In this document: positions 12,547 through 20,178 of the stretch, piece by piece
How positions within the stretch are numbered: the first letter of the stretch is position 1
Layout: each line of letters begins with the position of its first letter
IMG/VR virus record: IMGVR_UViG_3300036768_001045
Span: 1 to 22,914 of that record
DNA from: a virus
Strand: one strand, 5' to 3'
DNA length: 22,914 nucleotides
Translations under genes and position numbers: made by a program
Notes under the pieces: model-generated
What the model was told of the DNA's origin: nothing
Seen by the model: the letters and a program-made list of their open reading frames with translations, nothing else
The model's database searches: none

Positions 12547-12753
12547 CTAGCTGATCCGGTTCCGGAGGAGCCGGGGGAGCTCCTCCGGGGTGAAAAAGGT
12601 CTGGCATCCTACGCACTGGAGCCAGACCCGGCCAGCGTGGCGGCTCGCGATGAGCCGCCGGTTGCCGCCATGCCCCTTGTTGCATGCGTACTTCTCGGAG
12701 AGATACTTGCCGGGTGGGGTGGGATGTACTGTCTTCATCACGGTTGACCTCAT
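12547..12753 (-). CDS. Small zinc-finger-like protein
   Basis: A 68-residue protein with AGGAGGT six bases before the ATG. Cys24-x3-His28 (CNKGH) and Cys47-x2-Cys50 (CVGC) are plausible ligands of one zinc ion, separated by a basic stretch (GNRRLIASRHAGRVWLQ). Nothing further is recognised. Its gene contains two perfect hairpins, a 10-bp stem (12562-12588) and an 8-bp stem (12639-12659), a feature shared with the two genes upstream of it. Confidence 0.7.
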   Translation of the reverse strand: MRSTVMKTVHPTPPGKYLSEKYACNKGHGGNRRLIASRHAGRVWLQCVGCQTFFTPEELPRLLRNRIS

Positions 12754-12837
12754 GGCTGACCTCCTGCCCGCTGGTATTTGCCCCTGCCGGCGCGGGCCGA
12801 CCGGCAGGGAAAACAGCCCCTCGCGGGGAACGTGTGG

Positions 12838-13185
12838 CTAAGCCGTCACGAGCCGAGTGACCGCCACGATGCGGCCCTCGGCATCCCGGACCGCAGTTGG
12901 TCCGGTGTCCGGGGCGTAGACCCCGGACGTGTCGGCCCCGGAGGCCCGGAGAGCCTCCAGGACCAACGACGAGACGACCACGGGCCGGTCGGGCCCGTAG
13001 TCGCCGGGCAAGCCTTCGACGGCGCCGAAGTGCCTGCGGACCACCGGCACCTCGACCCCATCGAGGAGAACGATGCCCGCTGGCTCCTCAACGGTAGCCA
13101 CGCGGGCGACGGCCCCGGAGGGCGGAAGGGTGACGGTGCCCTCCGGGTGCTGCAGAACGATGGGGTGGGGCGTGAGGTTCCTCAT
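12838..13185 (-). CDS. Conserved phage protein, 'RNLTPH' family, function unknown
   Basis: A 115-residue protein. It opens with MRNLTPHPIVLQHPEGTVTLPPSGAVARV and continues with RHFGAVEGLPGD and VVVSSLVLEALRASGAD. I recognise this 'NlTPH.i.l ... ippSG..aRv ... G.v.gLP ... yiVS.lv' pattern from many phage genomes, but no function is known to me. The start overlaps the upstream stop at ATGA and has GGAGGTTCT before it. A longer frame upstream is not needed. The gene is dense in GC-rich perfect hairpins. Confidence 0.75.
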   Translation of the reverse strand: MRNLTPHPIVLQHPEGTVTLPPSGAVARVATVEEPAGIVLLDGVEVPVVRRHFGAVEGLPGDYGPDRPVVVSSLVLEALRASGADTSGVYAPDTGPTAVRDAEGRIVAVTRLVTA

Positions 13186-13751
13186 AGAACCTCCCCCGCC
13201 CCGTTGGAGACCGCCAACAGGCGGTCGACTTCGGCCCGAGGGCCGACGACTACGCCATCGGGAAAGACACGCAGCCCGACCTCTTCCCACTTCCAGGTAA
13301 AATCGAGGGTTAGTCCTTCGGGTGGTGGGGGCGGGAGAATCCAAACCCCGTTGTCGGTGGCATACCGGCCCTTATTGGGCCGGCTCAGGAGCTCACGGGC
13401 GCCCTCGACGCTGCCGGGGTCGGGGCCGGTGAGTCGGCCCCTCAGGTAGGGGCCTTCACCAACGTACACCACGAGAACCCCAGGGGTGGGGGTGGCCGGT
13501 GGCGCGGTGACCTCAACGGGGACTCCGCCATGGATCCGGAGGCCGACTTCCGGCCCCCACGGGAGCCGGACCGGGGTTTTCCCCAAGAGGGGAGCGGTCA
13601 GCCCCCTCTCGGGGATCAGAACATCAGGGGATACCGCGATGCGGTGCCCCCCCTCGAACTCAAGGGCGGGTGCGGGGAGCCCGCCCAGGGTAGCCACCGG
13701 CGCGGTGGCTACCCTGTAAGTGAACCTACCGAAGAGAAACAATGTCCGCAT
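13182..13751 (-). CDS. Beta-rich protein of unknown function, first gene of a three-gene operon
   Basis: A 189-residue protein rich in Gly, Pro and Val: LFLFGRFTYRVATAPVATLG, a Pro/Thr-rich middle (VTAPPATPTPGVLVVYVGEG), and EGLTLDFTWKWEEVGLRVFP near the end. It probably folds as beta strands. No family was recognised. The start is fixed by AAGGAGG five to six bases before the ATG and by a promoter upstream. A perfect 31-base palindrome lies 36 to 66 bases into the coding sequence and could pause ribosomes or bind a regulator. Confidence 0.7.
   Translation of the reverse strand: MRTLFLFGRFTYRVATAPVATLGGLPAPALEFEGGHRIAVSPDVLIPERGLTAPLLGKTPVRLPWGPEVGLRIHGGVPVEVTAPPATPTPGVLVVYVGEGPYLRGRLTGPDPGSVEGARELLSRPNKGRYATDNGVWILPPPPPEGLTLDFTWKWEEVGLRVFPDGVVVGPRAEVDRLLAVSNGAGEVL
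13686..13716. repeat. Perfect 31-bp hairpin in the coding sequence
   Basis: CAGGGTAGCCACCG and CGGTGGCTACCCTG are perfect complements (14 bp) around GCG. It lies inside the first 25 codons of a minus-strand gene. It is the longest perfect hairpin that I found in the window. Confidence 0.8.
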
Positions 13752-13773
13752 AACCAACCTCCTTTCGCGCCCA

Positions 13774-13802
13774 GATATGCCACGCGCGCAGCCCGGAGTC
13801 AA
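13774..13802 (-). promoter_or_regulatory. Predicted promoter of the three-gene operon
   Basis: On the minus strand TTGACT and CATATC are separated by 17 bases. The start would be near 13767, 16 bases before the ATG of the first gene and directly before AAGGAGG. The operon can thus be expressed apart from the late genes to the right. Confidence 0.55.
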
Positions 13803-13846
13803 TCCGATATATGCGTGAAATAATCTAATGCACTACATCAGCGCCA

Positions 13847-14605
13847 CTACTGCACCACCACGGTCGGCATCGGCGCGACCCGGATCTGCCTGGGTGGTGG
13901 CACATCGACCCGACGCGGCCCGGGCACGATGATGATCGCCCGCGGTGTGCCCTCAGCCGGTGGCCTCGTGGGCGTGATGGTGCGCGTGGGTGTATGCGTC
14001 GGTGGGTGTGTCGGCGTAAATGTCGCAGTGCGAGTCGGAGTCGCGGTCGGCGTATGTGTCGCAGTGCGAGTTGGTGTATCGGTCGGTGTGGGCGTAGCCG
14101 TGGCGGTGGGCGTGAACGTTGGCGTGGCGGTCGGTGTCGCGGTCGGGGTGTGTGTCGGCGTCTCGGTGACCGTCGGTGTGTGAGTCACCGTCGGCGTGTG
14201 AGTGGGTGTATTCGTCACCGTTGGTGTGTGCGTTGGCGTGTTCGTGACCGTCGGGGTGTTCGTAGGTGTCGGAGTGTGCGTCGGCGTGTGGGTCACCGTC
14301 GGAGTGTTGGTCACGGTGGGCGTGTGAGTCGGGGTGTTGGTGATCGTCGGCGTCGGGGTACGGGTCGGCGTGTTCGTCGGCGTCGGAGTGCGAGTTGGCG
14401 TCCCCGTCGGCGTACTAGTCGGAGTCTCTGTCGGCGTCGGCGTAGGCGTTGGCGTGGGCGTGCTCGTCGGTGTCGGCGTCGGCACGCCAAACCATAGCTG
14501 GCGAGGATACGCGCCGACGGTGCTCGGGCGCGCAACGAATACATAAATCGCCAGCGCGATGATAACGGAGAGCGATATGTGCGATATCCAGAGTGCCCGC
14601 TTCAA
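13847..14605 (-). CDS. Membrane-anchored Thr-Pro stalk protein
   Basis: A 252-residue protein. Residues 1-25 form a signal anchor ([20 protein letters not shown]). From residue 42 to about 212 the chain is almost only Thr-Pro in units such as TPTNTPT, TPTHTPT, TPTVTNT, a mucin-like rod likely to be extended and possibly glycosylated. The last 40 residues ([30 protein letters not shown]) are Pro/Val-rich and may be an interaction tip. The start is an unusual TTG, seven bases after GAGGAG; the nearby ATG belongs to another frame. It is the last gene of the late unit. Shorter Thr-Pro linkers occur in two genes upstream, so these proteins form a set. Exact function unknown. Confidence 0.8.
   Translation of the reverse strand: MKRALWISHISLSVIIALAIYVFVARPSTVGAYPRQLWFGVPTPTPTSTPTPTPTPTPTETPTSTPTGTPTRTPTPTNTPTRTPTPTITNTPTHTPTVTNTPTVTHTPTHTPTPTNTPTVTNTPTHTPTVTNTPTHTPTVTHTPTVTETPTHTPTATPTATPTFTPTATATPTPTDTPTRTATHTPTATPTRTATFTPTHPPTHTPTRTITPTRPPAEGTPRAIIIVPGPRRVDVPPPRQIRVAPMPTVVVQ
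13970..14482 (-). repeat. Degenerate 6/12-bp coding repeat for the Thr-Pro rod
   Basis: About 85 units of ACN-CCN with substitutions at every second or fourth residue (Asn, His, Val, Ala, Glu, Arg). Such tracts change length easily by slippage or recombination, so rod length may vary between phages. Confidence 0.8.
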
Positions 14606-14616
14606 TCATCTGCTCC

Positions 14617-15336
14617 TCAATCGGTTGTACCCATCCATCCCGCTAGATCGCGCCTCGGGCAGAAGCGGTAAGCTATCGCCACCCAGGTTGCAGATACCGA
14701 CAACGTGCCACTGAATGCACCGCCACCATCATAACCGTGCTGGAATGTGGCGCGATGCGTCGCGGAGACAAAGTTGTTTATGCCGCAGAGCTGCGTGCCA
14801 GTGCCTGTCAGCGTGGGCGCGGTGCTCGAATACGTCATCACGGACACGATCGTCGCCATGTCGTAGCCAGCGGGACAGCTAGTGGCGGCCGCAGGTACGG
14901 ACACGGCCGTGCCAGTGCCAGTCGCTGTCTGCGTTTGAGCGAGCGTCATATCTTTCGTGTGCGCTACGTGCGACACACATATGTTCTTCACACGCACGCT
15001 GGTCGAGAAAGACCCTGTCCATGTTACCCCGGCTTGCGCTCCGGGCGCGCTGAACGGCCGCCCAACTCCGTCAAGATTGGCGCCGTTGTTAACCTCAAGC
15101 GTACTACTCAATGGGCTAGCGCTAGCCCATGATGATGTGATGCTGTACCCGGTCGTATCGTCAGAGGAGTGAGCGACAACGACCGCCCCCTTGCCGGGCA
15201 CATCGCCGGTACAACTGATGCTTGTCGTAAAGGTAGTACTCCCGGCATTGCAGACCTGCGAGTATGTATAGGCGAGGGCCTCGCTGGATACGAGTGAGAG
15301 GCACGCAACACTAGTCAGAATGCGCCGACCGATCAT
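14617..15336 (-). CDS. Exported beta-rich protein, function unknown
   Basis: A 239-residue protein with a signal peptide: MIGRRI, core LTSVACLSLVSSEA, cleavage after ALA before YTYSQ. The mature part alternates Ser/Thr and hydrophobic residues and probably forms a beta-sandwich: GKGAVVVAHSSDDTTGYSIT ... AGVTWTGSFSTSVRVKNICVS ... GTLSVSATWVAIAYRF. Several cysteines suit disulfides outside the cytoplasm. The pattern of an exposed jelly-roll such as a coat or fibre-tip domain is plausible, but I do not recognise a family. GGAGGTG lies four bases before the ATG, and the start overlaps the fibre gene by 26 bases. A perfect 20-bp palindrome lies in the coding sequence. Confidence 0.75.
   Translation of the reverse strand: MIGRRILTSVACLSLVSSEALAYTYSQVCNAGSTTFTTSISCTGDVPGKGAVVVAHSSDDTTGYSITSSWASASPLSSTLEVNNGANLDGVGRPFSAPGAQAGVTWTGSFSTSVRVKNICVSHVAHTKDMTLAQTQTATGTGTAVSVPAAATSCPAGYDMATIVSVMTYSSTAPTLTGTGTQLCGINNFVSATHRATFQHGYDGGGAFSGTLSVSATWVAIAYRFCPRRDLAGWMGTTD
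15111..15130. repeat. Perfect 20-bp palindrome without spacer
   Basis: ATGGGCTAGC followed directly by GCTAGCCCAT. It sits inside a coding sequence of average composition and encodes SWASASP, so the symmetry is not explained by a protein repeat. Confidence 0.7.
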
Positions 15337-18300
15337 ACCGCACCTCCACGCCAAGAATGCGCGGATCGTTGGTCCAGCTACTGCTGGTAGTATTCACAAC
15401 TCCACGCAACGCCACAGTTGATGCGCCGCTACATGTCCCCGCGCAGGTCACATTGGTGAGCGTGGCCTGCGTCACAGTATCTGCGCTCGATGCTGTTTGC
15501 GACGTTGTAGCCGCCGTACCATAGGCAGCGCCGATCGCAGATCCTGAGGCAATACACTTACAACTCCAATCGATCGCAAGCGTGTTGCTTGCGGAATCGC
15601 GGTGCACTGCAACGGGCGCGATTGCAAGCGCTGATCCCGACCATCCGCCCGGCATGGCAAAAACGACCGAAAATTCAGAGCCGGACGCATCGGGACAAGA
15701 TAGATAGCTATACCCTGGAGTATTCCCACTTGGTGCAACGACGTCCTGCGTACACGCGGCGGAAGCAGTGAATGCCATCGGGGAAAGCAGGAGCGTGCGC
15801 TTGCTAGTGTCCACATATGACTTGTTGGCGATGTGGTTCGCCGAGGTCGGGGCATTCGGGACTGAACATCTGTTACTATCAAACGCGCTACATGTCAGCA
15901 TGTTTGTGCCATTAACACTGAGGGCGACAATACCGCGATTGCCTTCATACTGCGTCACAGCAAAGGCCGGTGCATCTACAATTGCCCCGAACTTCGTTCC
16001 GTCCGGCGTGAAGAATCCAACTGTTCCGCCATTGTTGGTCCCATCGCCAGTCTGCCCGATTGGGATCGAATAAGTCGTGCCGCCGGAGCGATAACGTGGG
16101 ATGTATCGTGTACCGACTTTGGACATCCAGAGCTCGCCATCAATGGGGTTCGGTTGCGCAGAGCTGTCGGTACTAGGTGGCGCAGCTCCTGGCGTACCAC
16201 TACCAGTGTCAGTCCATGTATTTGACGACCAGCCGGAGAGCGTCTGCAAAAGACCGAATGCACCTCCGGATGTCGGTGGTCGCCCGTAGATCTTCCACCC
16301 AGTGGCGCCGTGAACTTGGTTCACAGTAATTGCCACAGCGCAATTCGAACTGCAGCCGCTGAGCGTGATACATACAGCATCGCCAGCGACAGTCTCGCCG
16401 AACTCGCTTACCGCGGTCGCGCGATAGCAATAAGTTCCGTTGCTAAGCGTACCGCCCGTAGTTTGCGCGAGCGTCACGGTCGGCGAGGCAAGCGTTGTGG
16501 TCTGCGGTTGGCCACAGTCAAGCACACCAAGATAGCCGCCGGCATTGCCGCCCCAGCGTTGGCCAATGTCGGCGGTCTTAGCGTTGATATCGACGTATCG
16601 AATCGCGCCTGCGCCCTCGATGCGCCGACGACAAGCGTTGTATGCAACATTGCCGGCGTAGAGGATATTGACCTTGTCGCCAACAATCGCATCGTACAAT
16701 GGCGGCCTGTCCGGAATCGAACGCAACTTCGCAAGAGTTGTATCTCGCACTGACAATTCAGATACGTTTCCAGATACAGATGCATTGTTTGACTGGCACG
16801 CACCACGAATAGCTACCAAGGCAGCATGCTTGTACGGTGATGGCAGCGAATAGGCGTTGACCAAGCTGCGCATAATGCCAGTGTTAAAGCCAGTCGAGCA
16901 GCGATTGAACACAAACTCGACTTGCCCTTGGTAATCTTGTGTGACGTTAGGTCCGCCCTGGATAAACGCGTAATCAAGTGTAAAGTCACCAGATCCACCG
17001 GATGCACGTGGAGATAGAACAGACTGGATTGCGCCACTTGACCCAAAACGTCGGTTCATGACGCATGATGATCCTGGACAATCTGCGTCAGTCAAGCACG
17101 CAAGTTGCGTGTTGTTGGCGCATACTAGTGCGGCGTCATTTTCAATACGAATAGAGCAGAATGACGCGTTCGGGCCGAAACCGTACGTCCAGAGATCGTC
17201 AAAATTTATTGTGACATTACCTGGGCCAGAAATAATGGCATCGTATCCACTACCCCAGTGAACTAGCCCGCTATGTGTCACGCCAGAACTACGCACATCA
17301 CCGGCAAACCATAACGCATGCCCGTTGCCCGTATTGGTGATCTGCAGACGCCGAAATGAAACAACGGACCTATTGGAAACATACACCGTCGCAATACTTG
17401 ACGCAGAAAGAATGTTCGCCGATAGCCTATCTGGCCCAAGATACGTAATCGAACCAGGGGATGGGATCGACTTGACCGTCGTATCTATACACGGACCATT
17501 CGCTCCACAATCCGCATCCGTGTGACATTGGATATTCTGATTCCCCTGACACGCAAAACCAATCCACTCATTGTAACGGCCTGCAGCTAAGTTGACCGCA
17601 TAGGACTTGATACCAAACAAATCGCATGAGCCACCGCCGCACCAACTCCTGGGACCATTGACACATGATGATGCTGCACATGGTGACGACGGGTGAGTAC
17701 GAGAGCACGTTTCATTTGAGGGACAATCATTGTCCACCGAGCAGCCAATATCGCTTACCGAGCAATATTTCGCGCACGGCGTGTCCGTACCGCTGCACAC
17801 GAGCGTTGAGCACACACCGCCGCCAGTGCAATCGCGGTGCTCATTGCACGCTGCGCCAGCATTCGTACCGCCAGCGCAACGCATGCAGTTTTTGGCATTG
17901 TCGTTGGAACACGTGTAAGCCCCGTTATCGTTGTTCGCCAAAATCCGCGCGTGCACGCCCTGCGGCCCTGTGATTGTTTTGCACGGCTTGTTGATCGGGC
18001 CACACTCGGGGCCATCGGTGCCGGCCGGGTCAACATACAGGGCGAACGCACTGGCAATGTCGGCTTGCGGCACTGGCGCATTGACAACCTGGCCTCCGAT
18101 CACGCGCAGGACCTGTCCAGTCGGGCTATCCGATAGCGACCCATTGTTCGTGCCGCCCCAAGTAAGCGGCCATACGGTCTGCGGTAGCGATATCGTACCC
18201 GTAGACACGTCATAGGATAGTGGCGGAGACGCCTGGATAGACCTGCGCGCTTCGCTGTCTGAGTAGGCGTCGTCCACGCGCGGCTGCGCGTAGACCACGA

Positions 18301-18349
18301 GCGCGCACATTAGGCCGACAAGCCCAATTGAGATTACTGCATGTCGCAT
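15311..18349 (-). CDS. Tail-fibre/tail-spike-like protein with signal peptide and cysteine-rich insertions
   Basis: A 1012-residue protein. Residues 1-22 are a Sec-type signal peptide (SIGLVGLMCALVV, cut after VYA). Residues 35-100 carry fibre-like modules (ARRSIQASPPLSYDVSTGTI; LTWGGTNNG). From YVDPAGTDGPECGPINKPCK on, it looks like a right-handed beta-helix, as in tail spikes. Cys-rich pieces interrupt it (CAGGTNAGAACNEHRDC; CHTDADCGANGPC; CLTDADCPGSSC). An Fn3-like domain follows (NGTYCYRATAVSEFG ... GATGWKIYGRP), then FTPDGTKFG, ANKSYVDT (fibre chaperone-like region) and a C-terminal beta domain. It would bind host or surface glycans. A signal peptide on a fibre is odd. GC is lower than in its neighbours (47% in one counted line), suggesting separate acquisition. 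Confidence 0.8.
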   Translation of the reverse strand: MRHAVISIGLVGLMCALVVYAQPRVDDAYSDSEARRSIQASPPLSYDVSTGTISLPQTVWPLTWGGTNNGSLSDSPTGQVLRVIGGQVVNAPVPQADIASAFALYVDPAGTDGPECGPINKPCKTITGPQGVHARILANNDNGAYTCSNDNAKNCMRCAGGTNAGAACNEHRDCTGGGVCSTLVCSGTDTPCAKYCSVSDIGCSVDNDCPSNETCSRTHPSSPCAASSCVNGPRSWCGGGSCDLFGIKSYAVNLAAGRYNEWIGFACQGNQNIQCHTDADCGANGPCIDTTVKSIPSPGSITYLGPDRLSANILSASSIATVYVSNRSVVSFRRLQITNTGNGHALWFAGDVRSSGVTHSGLVHWGSGYDAIISGPGNVTINFDDLWTYGFGPNASFCSIRIENDAALVCANNTQLACLTDADCPGSSCVMNRRFGSSGAIQSVLSPRASGGSGDFTLDYAFIQGGPNVTQDYQGQVEFVFNRCSTGFNTGIMRSLVNAYSLPSPYKHAALVAIRGACQSNNASVSGNVSELSVRDTTLAKLRSIPDRPPLYDAIVGDKVNILYAGNVAYNACRRRIEGAGAIRYVDINAKTADIGQRWGGNAGGYLGVLDCGQPQTTTLASPTVTLAQTTGGTLSNGTYCYRATAVSEFGETVAGDAVCITLSGCSSNCAVAITVNQVHGATGWKIYGRPPTSGGAFGLLQTLSGWSSNTWTDTGSGTPGAAPPSTDSSAQPNPIDGELWMSKVGTRYIPRYRSGGTTYSIPIGQTGDGTNNGGTVGFFTPDGTKFGAIVDAPAFAVTQYEGNRGIVALSVNGTNMLTCSAFDSNRCSVPNAPTSANHIANKSYVDTSKRTLLLSPMAFTASAACTQDVVAPSGNTPGYSYLSCPDASGSEFSVVFAMPGGWSGSALAIAPVAVHRDSASNTLAIDWSCKCIASGSAIGAAYGTAATTSQTASSADTVTQATLTNVTCAGTCSGASTVALRGVVNTTSSSWTNDPRILGVEVRYDRSAHSD

Positions 18350-18825
18350 CGTACGTAGTCTCCCGCGTTCTGCCTAGTTACATACAAGTCTGAACAATCG
18401 CCCGTTGCCGGCGCCGGATAGCGCACGCAATCCCCGTCGGACAGGTAGATGCCAGGACCGCCCCACGGCTGCGGTCCGACAGAGATGAGCACCCGCCCCG
18501 TGTTAGGACTTGGCCCCCGCGCGCAGCAGTAGCACCAGGCAGCTGGAATCGGCGTGGGAGTACCAGCCCCAACAGTCGGTGTTGGCGGGATCGCCGGCGT
18601 AGGTGTGCCGGGCGTGCCGCCTGCAAACGGGCCCTGGTGGATGCGGTTCCAGCGCGGGGAGTCGATAATTTTGTCAGCGCACCTTTGTTCCCCACCGTAG
18701 TCATAACAATGCGCGTCAATCACAGCGGTTGGTGTAGCCACTGTCTGGACCCCCAGGCCGCGATCGACCTGCGCAGATGCCGCAGACGCAAACAACCAGA
18801 TACATGCAGACAACAGATACATCAT
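18334..18825 (-). CDS. Small exported protein with Thr-Pro linker and cysteine-rich tail
   Basis: A 163-residue protein. Signal peptide: core YLLSACIWLFASAA, cleavage after ASA before QVDRG. The mature part has a short first domain (AHCYDYGGEQRCADKIIDSPRW), a Pro/Thr linker (GTPGTPTPAIPPTPTVGAGT), then AAWCYCCARG and a C-terminal region with further cysteines (GDCVRYPAPATGDCSDLYVT ... YVRCDMQ). Eight or more cysteines in a short exported protein suggest disulfides. The start is the first ATG of an ATGATG pair, ten bases after AGGAG. It overlaps the fibre gene by 16 bases, so both are translated together. It may be a partner or chaperone of the fibre-like protein; no family was recognised. Confidence 0.75.
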   Translation of the reverse strand: MMYLLSACIWLFASAASAQVDRGLGVQTVATPTAVIDAHCYDYGGEQRCADKIIDSPRWNRIHQGPFAGGTPGTPTPAIPPTPTVGAGTPTPIPAAWCYCCARGPSPNTGRVLISVGPQPWGGPGIYLSDGDCVRYPAPATGDCSDLYVTRQNAGDYVRCDMQ

Positions 18826-18841
18826 GGCGCGATATCTCCTC

Positions 18842-20170
18842 TCATGGCAAACCATCACAGCCGCACGCCACATACGCGCGGCGGATGTATTCGCACGAAT
18901 CCGCTGGACACCTGGCTAGGGCCGGCGTCGGTGAAGCCTCGGGCGTCGCCGTGTGCGTCCACGTCGCCGTAGCCCGCGCGGTCGCGGTGGCCGTGTTCCG
19001 CGCCGTGGCCGTAGGCGTGGGCTCCGGCGCAATCGCCGCACTCCACGCGGCCTGCCCGAGCACATCGAGCACCCAGGCGCGCGTGGCGGACATGGCTACG
19101 CGTCGCACCTGCGAGCCGCCAGGATACCCGCGCACTACGTCGCGGACCACGAGCTGCTGGTCAAGCACGTAGAGGTCACTACCGGACAGCAGTGCCACCC
19201 GTCCAGCACGCGACTCGACCGCCGGAGCCTGCAGCGCCCGCCCACGGATCGAGGCACCGACTGCTGGTGCGTCGCCACTCCACCCGGTGAGCCGCTCGGC
19301 ACCTGCAGCGCCGTAGGTCCAGAGCGCGCCCCGTCCGTAGCAGACCGTGTCAGCCAGGAGATAGCCGCCATCATAGACCGCGATGCTGCTTGCGAGCGGG
19401 AGCCGCGTGGTGGACGTGTCACACGTGTGCATCCCATCTCCCGCGATGCGCGCGGCCGCGCCGGTATCCGAGATCGAGTAGATCGCGGCGTAGTCGACCA
19501 CAATCCGATCAAGCAGCGCCTGCGGCTGATTGAGACCCGCGACGCGTACGTCGGAGTCGATGCCCTCCAGGTCGCGGAGCATGGTCATTGTCCCGCACCG
19601 CGCGAGCACCCGCCGCCTGCCGGCGTGCATCGAGAGCCAGCCGGAGCACCCCGCGCCCTGCTGCTCCGATACAACGCGCGTCACCAGTGTCGTAGTCCGG
19701 CCCGACACGCGCCACACGGCGAGCGAGCCGCGTTGCTGGGCATCGAGCCCGTACGTCGACAGCGCGTACAGTGTGCCCTCGGCATCGACCGCGATGCCGG
19801 TCACGCGGCCCGAGACGGCAGCGCCGTCCACGCCGCCGATGTCCTGCCGCCACTGGGCGGTCGCAGCACAAGCCAGGAGCAGCATCAGCATTGGTAGGAG
19901 CGTCTCGATCGGTTTGCGCGCGCCACGTGGCCAGTAGTGCAACACCGCGCGCCACGGCCCGCCCAGCGCGCGCGCAAGCTCTGCGGCCCGCGTGGCCCGC
20001 CGCCGTGCACGCCCGCTCTTCACTTCGACGAGCAGCGCGTCGCCAGGCCGGATCGCAACGATGTCGGCAGGCCCCTTCGAGCCCGCCGCGCGAAAGCACG
20101 TGTAGCCGCACGCTCGCAGATACTCGATGCTTCGCCGCTCGTAGTATACGCCACGCCGATAGTTGGTCAT
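18842..20170 (-). CDS. Holliday-junction-resolvase-like nuclease fused to an exported beta-propeller-like protein
   Basis: One uninterrupted 442-residue frame with two unlike parts. Residues 1-90: MTNYRRGVYYERRSIEYLRA, AAGSKGPADIVAI and LLVEVKSGR give Glu11, Asp36, Glu49-x-Lys51, the Hjc/VRR-type PD-(D/E)XK core, ending where such proteins normally end. Residues 93-106: LPMLMLLLACAATAQ, exactly like a signal peptide. Residues 107-390: repeated strands such as GRVTGIAVDAEGTLYALSTYG and ASSIAVYDGGYLLADTVCYG, consistent with a beta-propeller. Then a Thr/Pro/Ala linker and a Cys-rich end (ARCPADSCEYIRRAYVACGC). GAGGTGAG precedes the first ATG. A second start at 19891 would give the exported part alone but has no good ribosome site. 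A lost stop codon between two genes is an alternative. Confidence 0.75.
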   Translation of the reverse strand: MTNYRRGVYYERRSIEYLRACGYTCFRAAGSKGPADIVAIRPGDALLVEVKSGRARRRATRAAELARALGGPWRAVLHYWPRGARKPIETLLPMLMLLLACAATAQWRQDIGGVDGAAVSGRVTGIAVDAEGTLYALSTYGLDAQQRGSLAVWRVSGRTTTLVTRVVSEQQGAGCSGWLSMHAGRRRVLARCGTMTMLRDLEGIDSDVRVAGLNQPQALLDRIVVDYAAIYSISDTGAAARIAGDGMHTCDTSTTRLPLASSIAVYDGGYLLADTVCYGRGALWTYGAAGAERLTGWSGDAPAVGASIRGRALQAPAVESRAGRVALLSGSDLYVLDQQLVVRDVVRGYPGGSQVRRVAMSATRAWVLDVLGQAAWSAAIAPEPTPTATARNTATATARATATWTHTATPEASPTPALARCPADSCEYIRRAYVACGCDGLP

Positions 20171-20178
20171 CTCTCACC

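Noticed and set aside
12782-12809. Intrinsic terminator between two minus-strand genes
   Set aside because: The 9-bp stem is perfect but no T tract follows on the minus strand (GCAAATA) or on the plus strand (AAAACAG). I treat it as a hairpin only.
13970-14482. CRISPR array
   Set aside because: The repeats are 6/12-bp coding units for Thr-Pro without spacers of constant length; it is an open coding frame.
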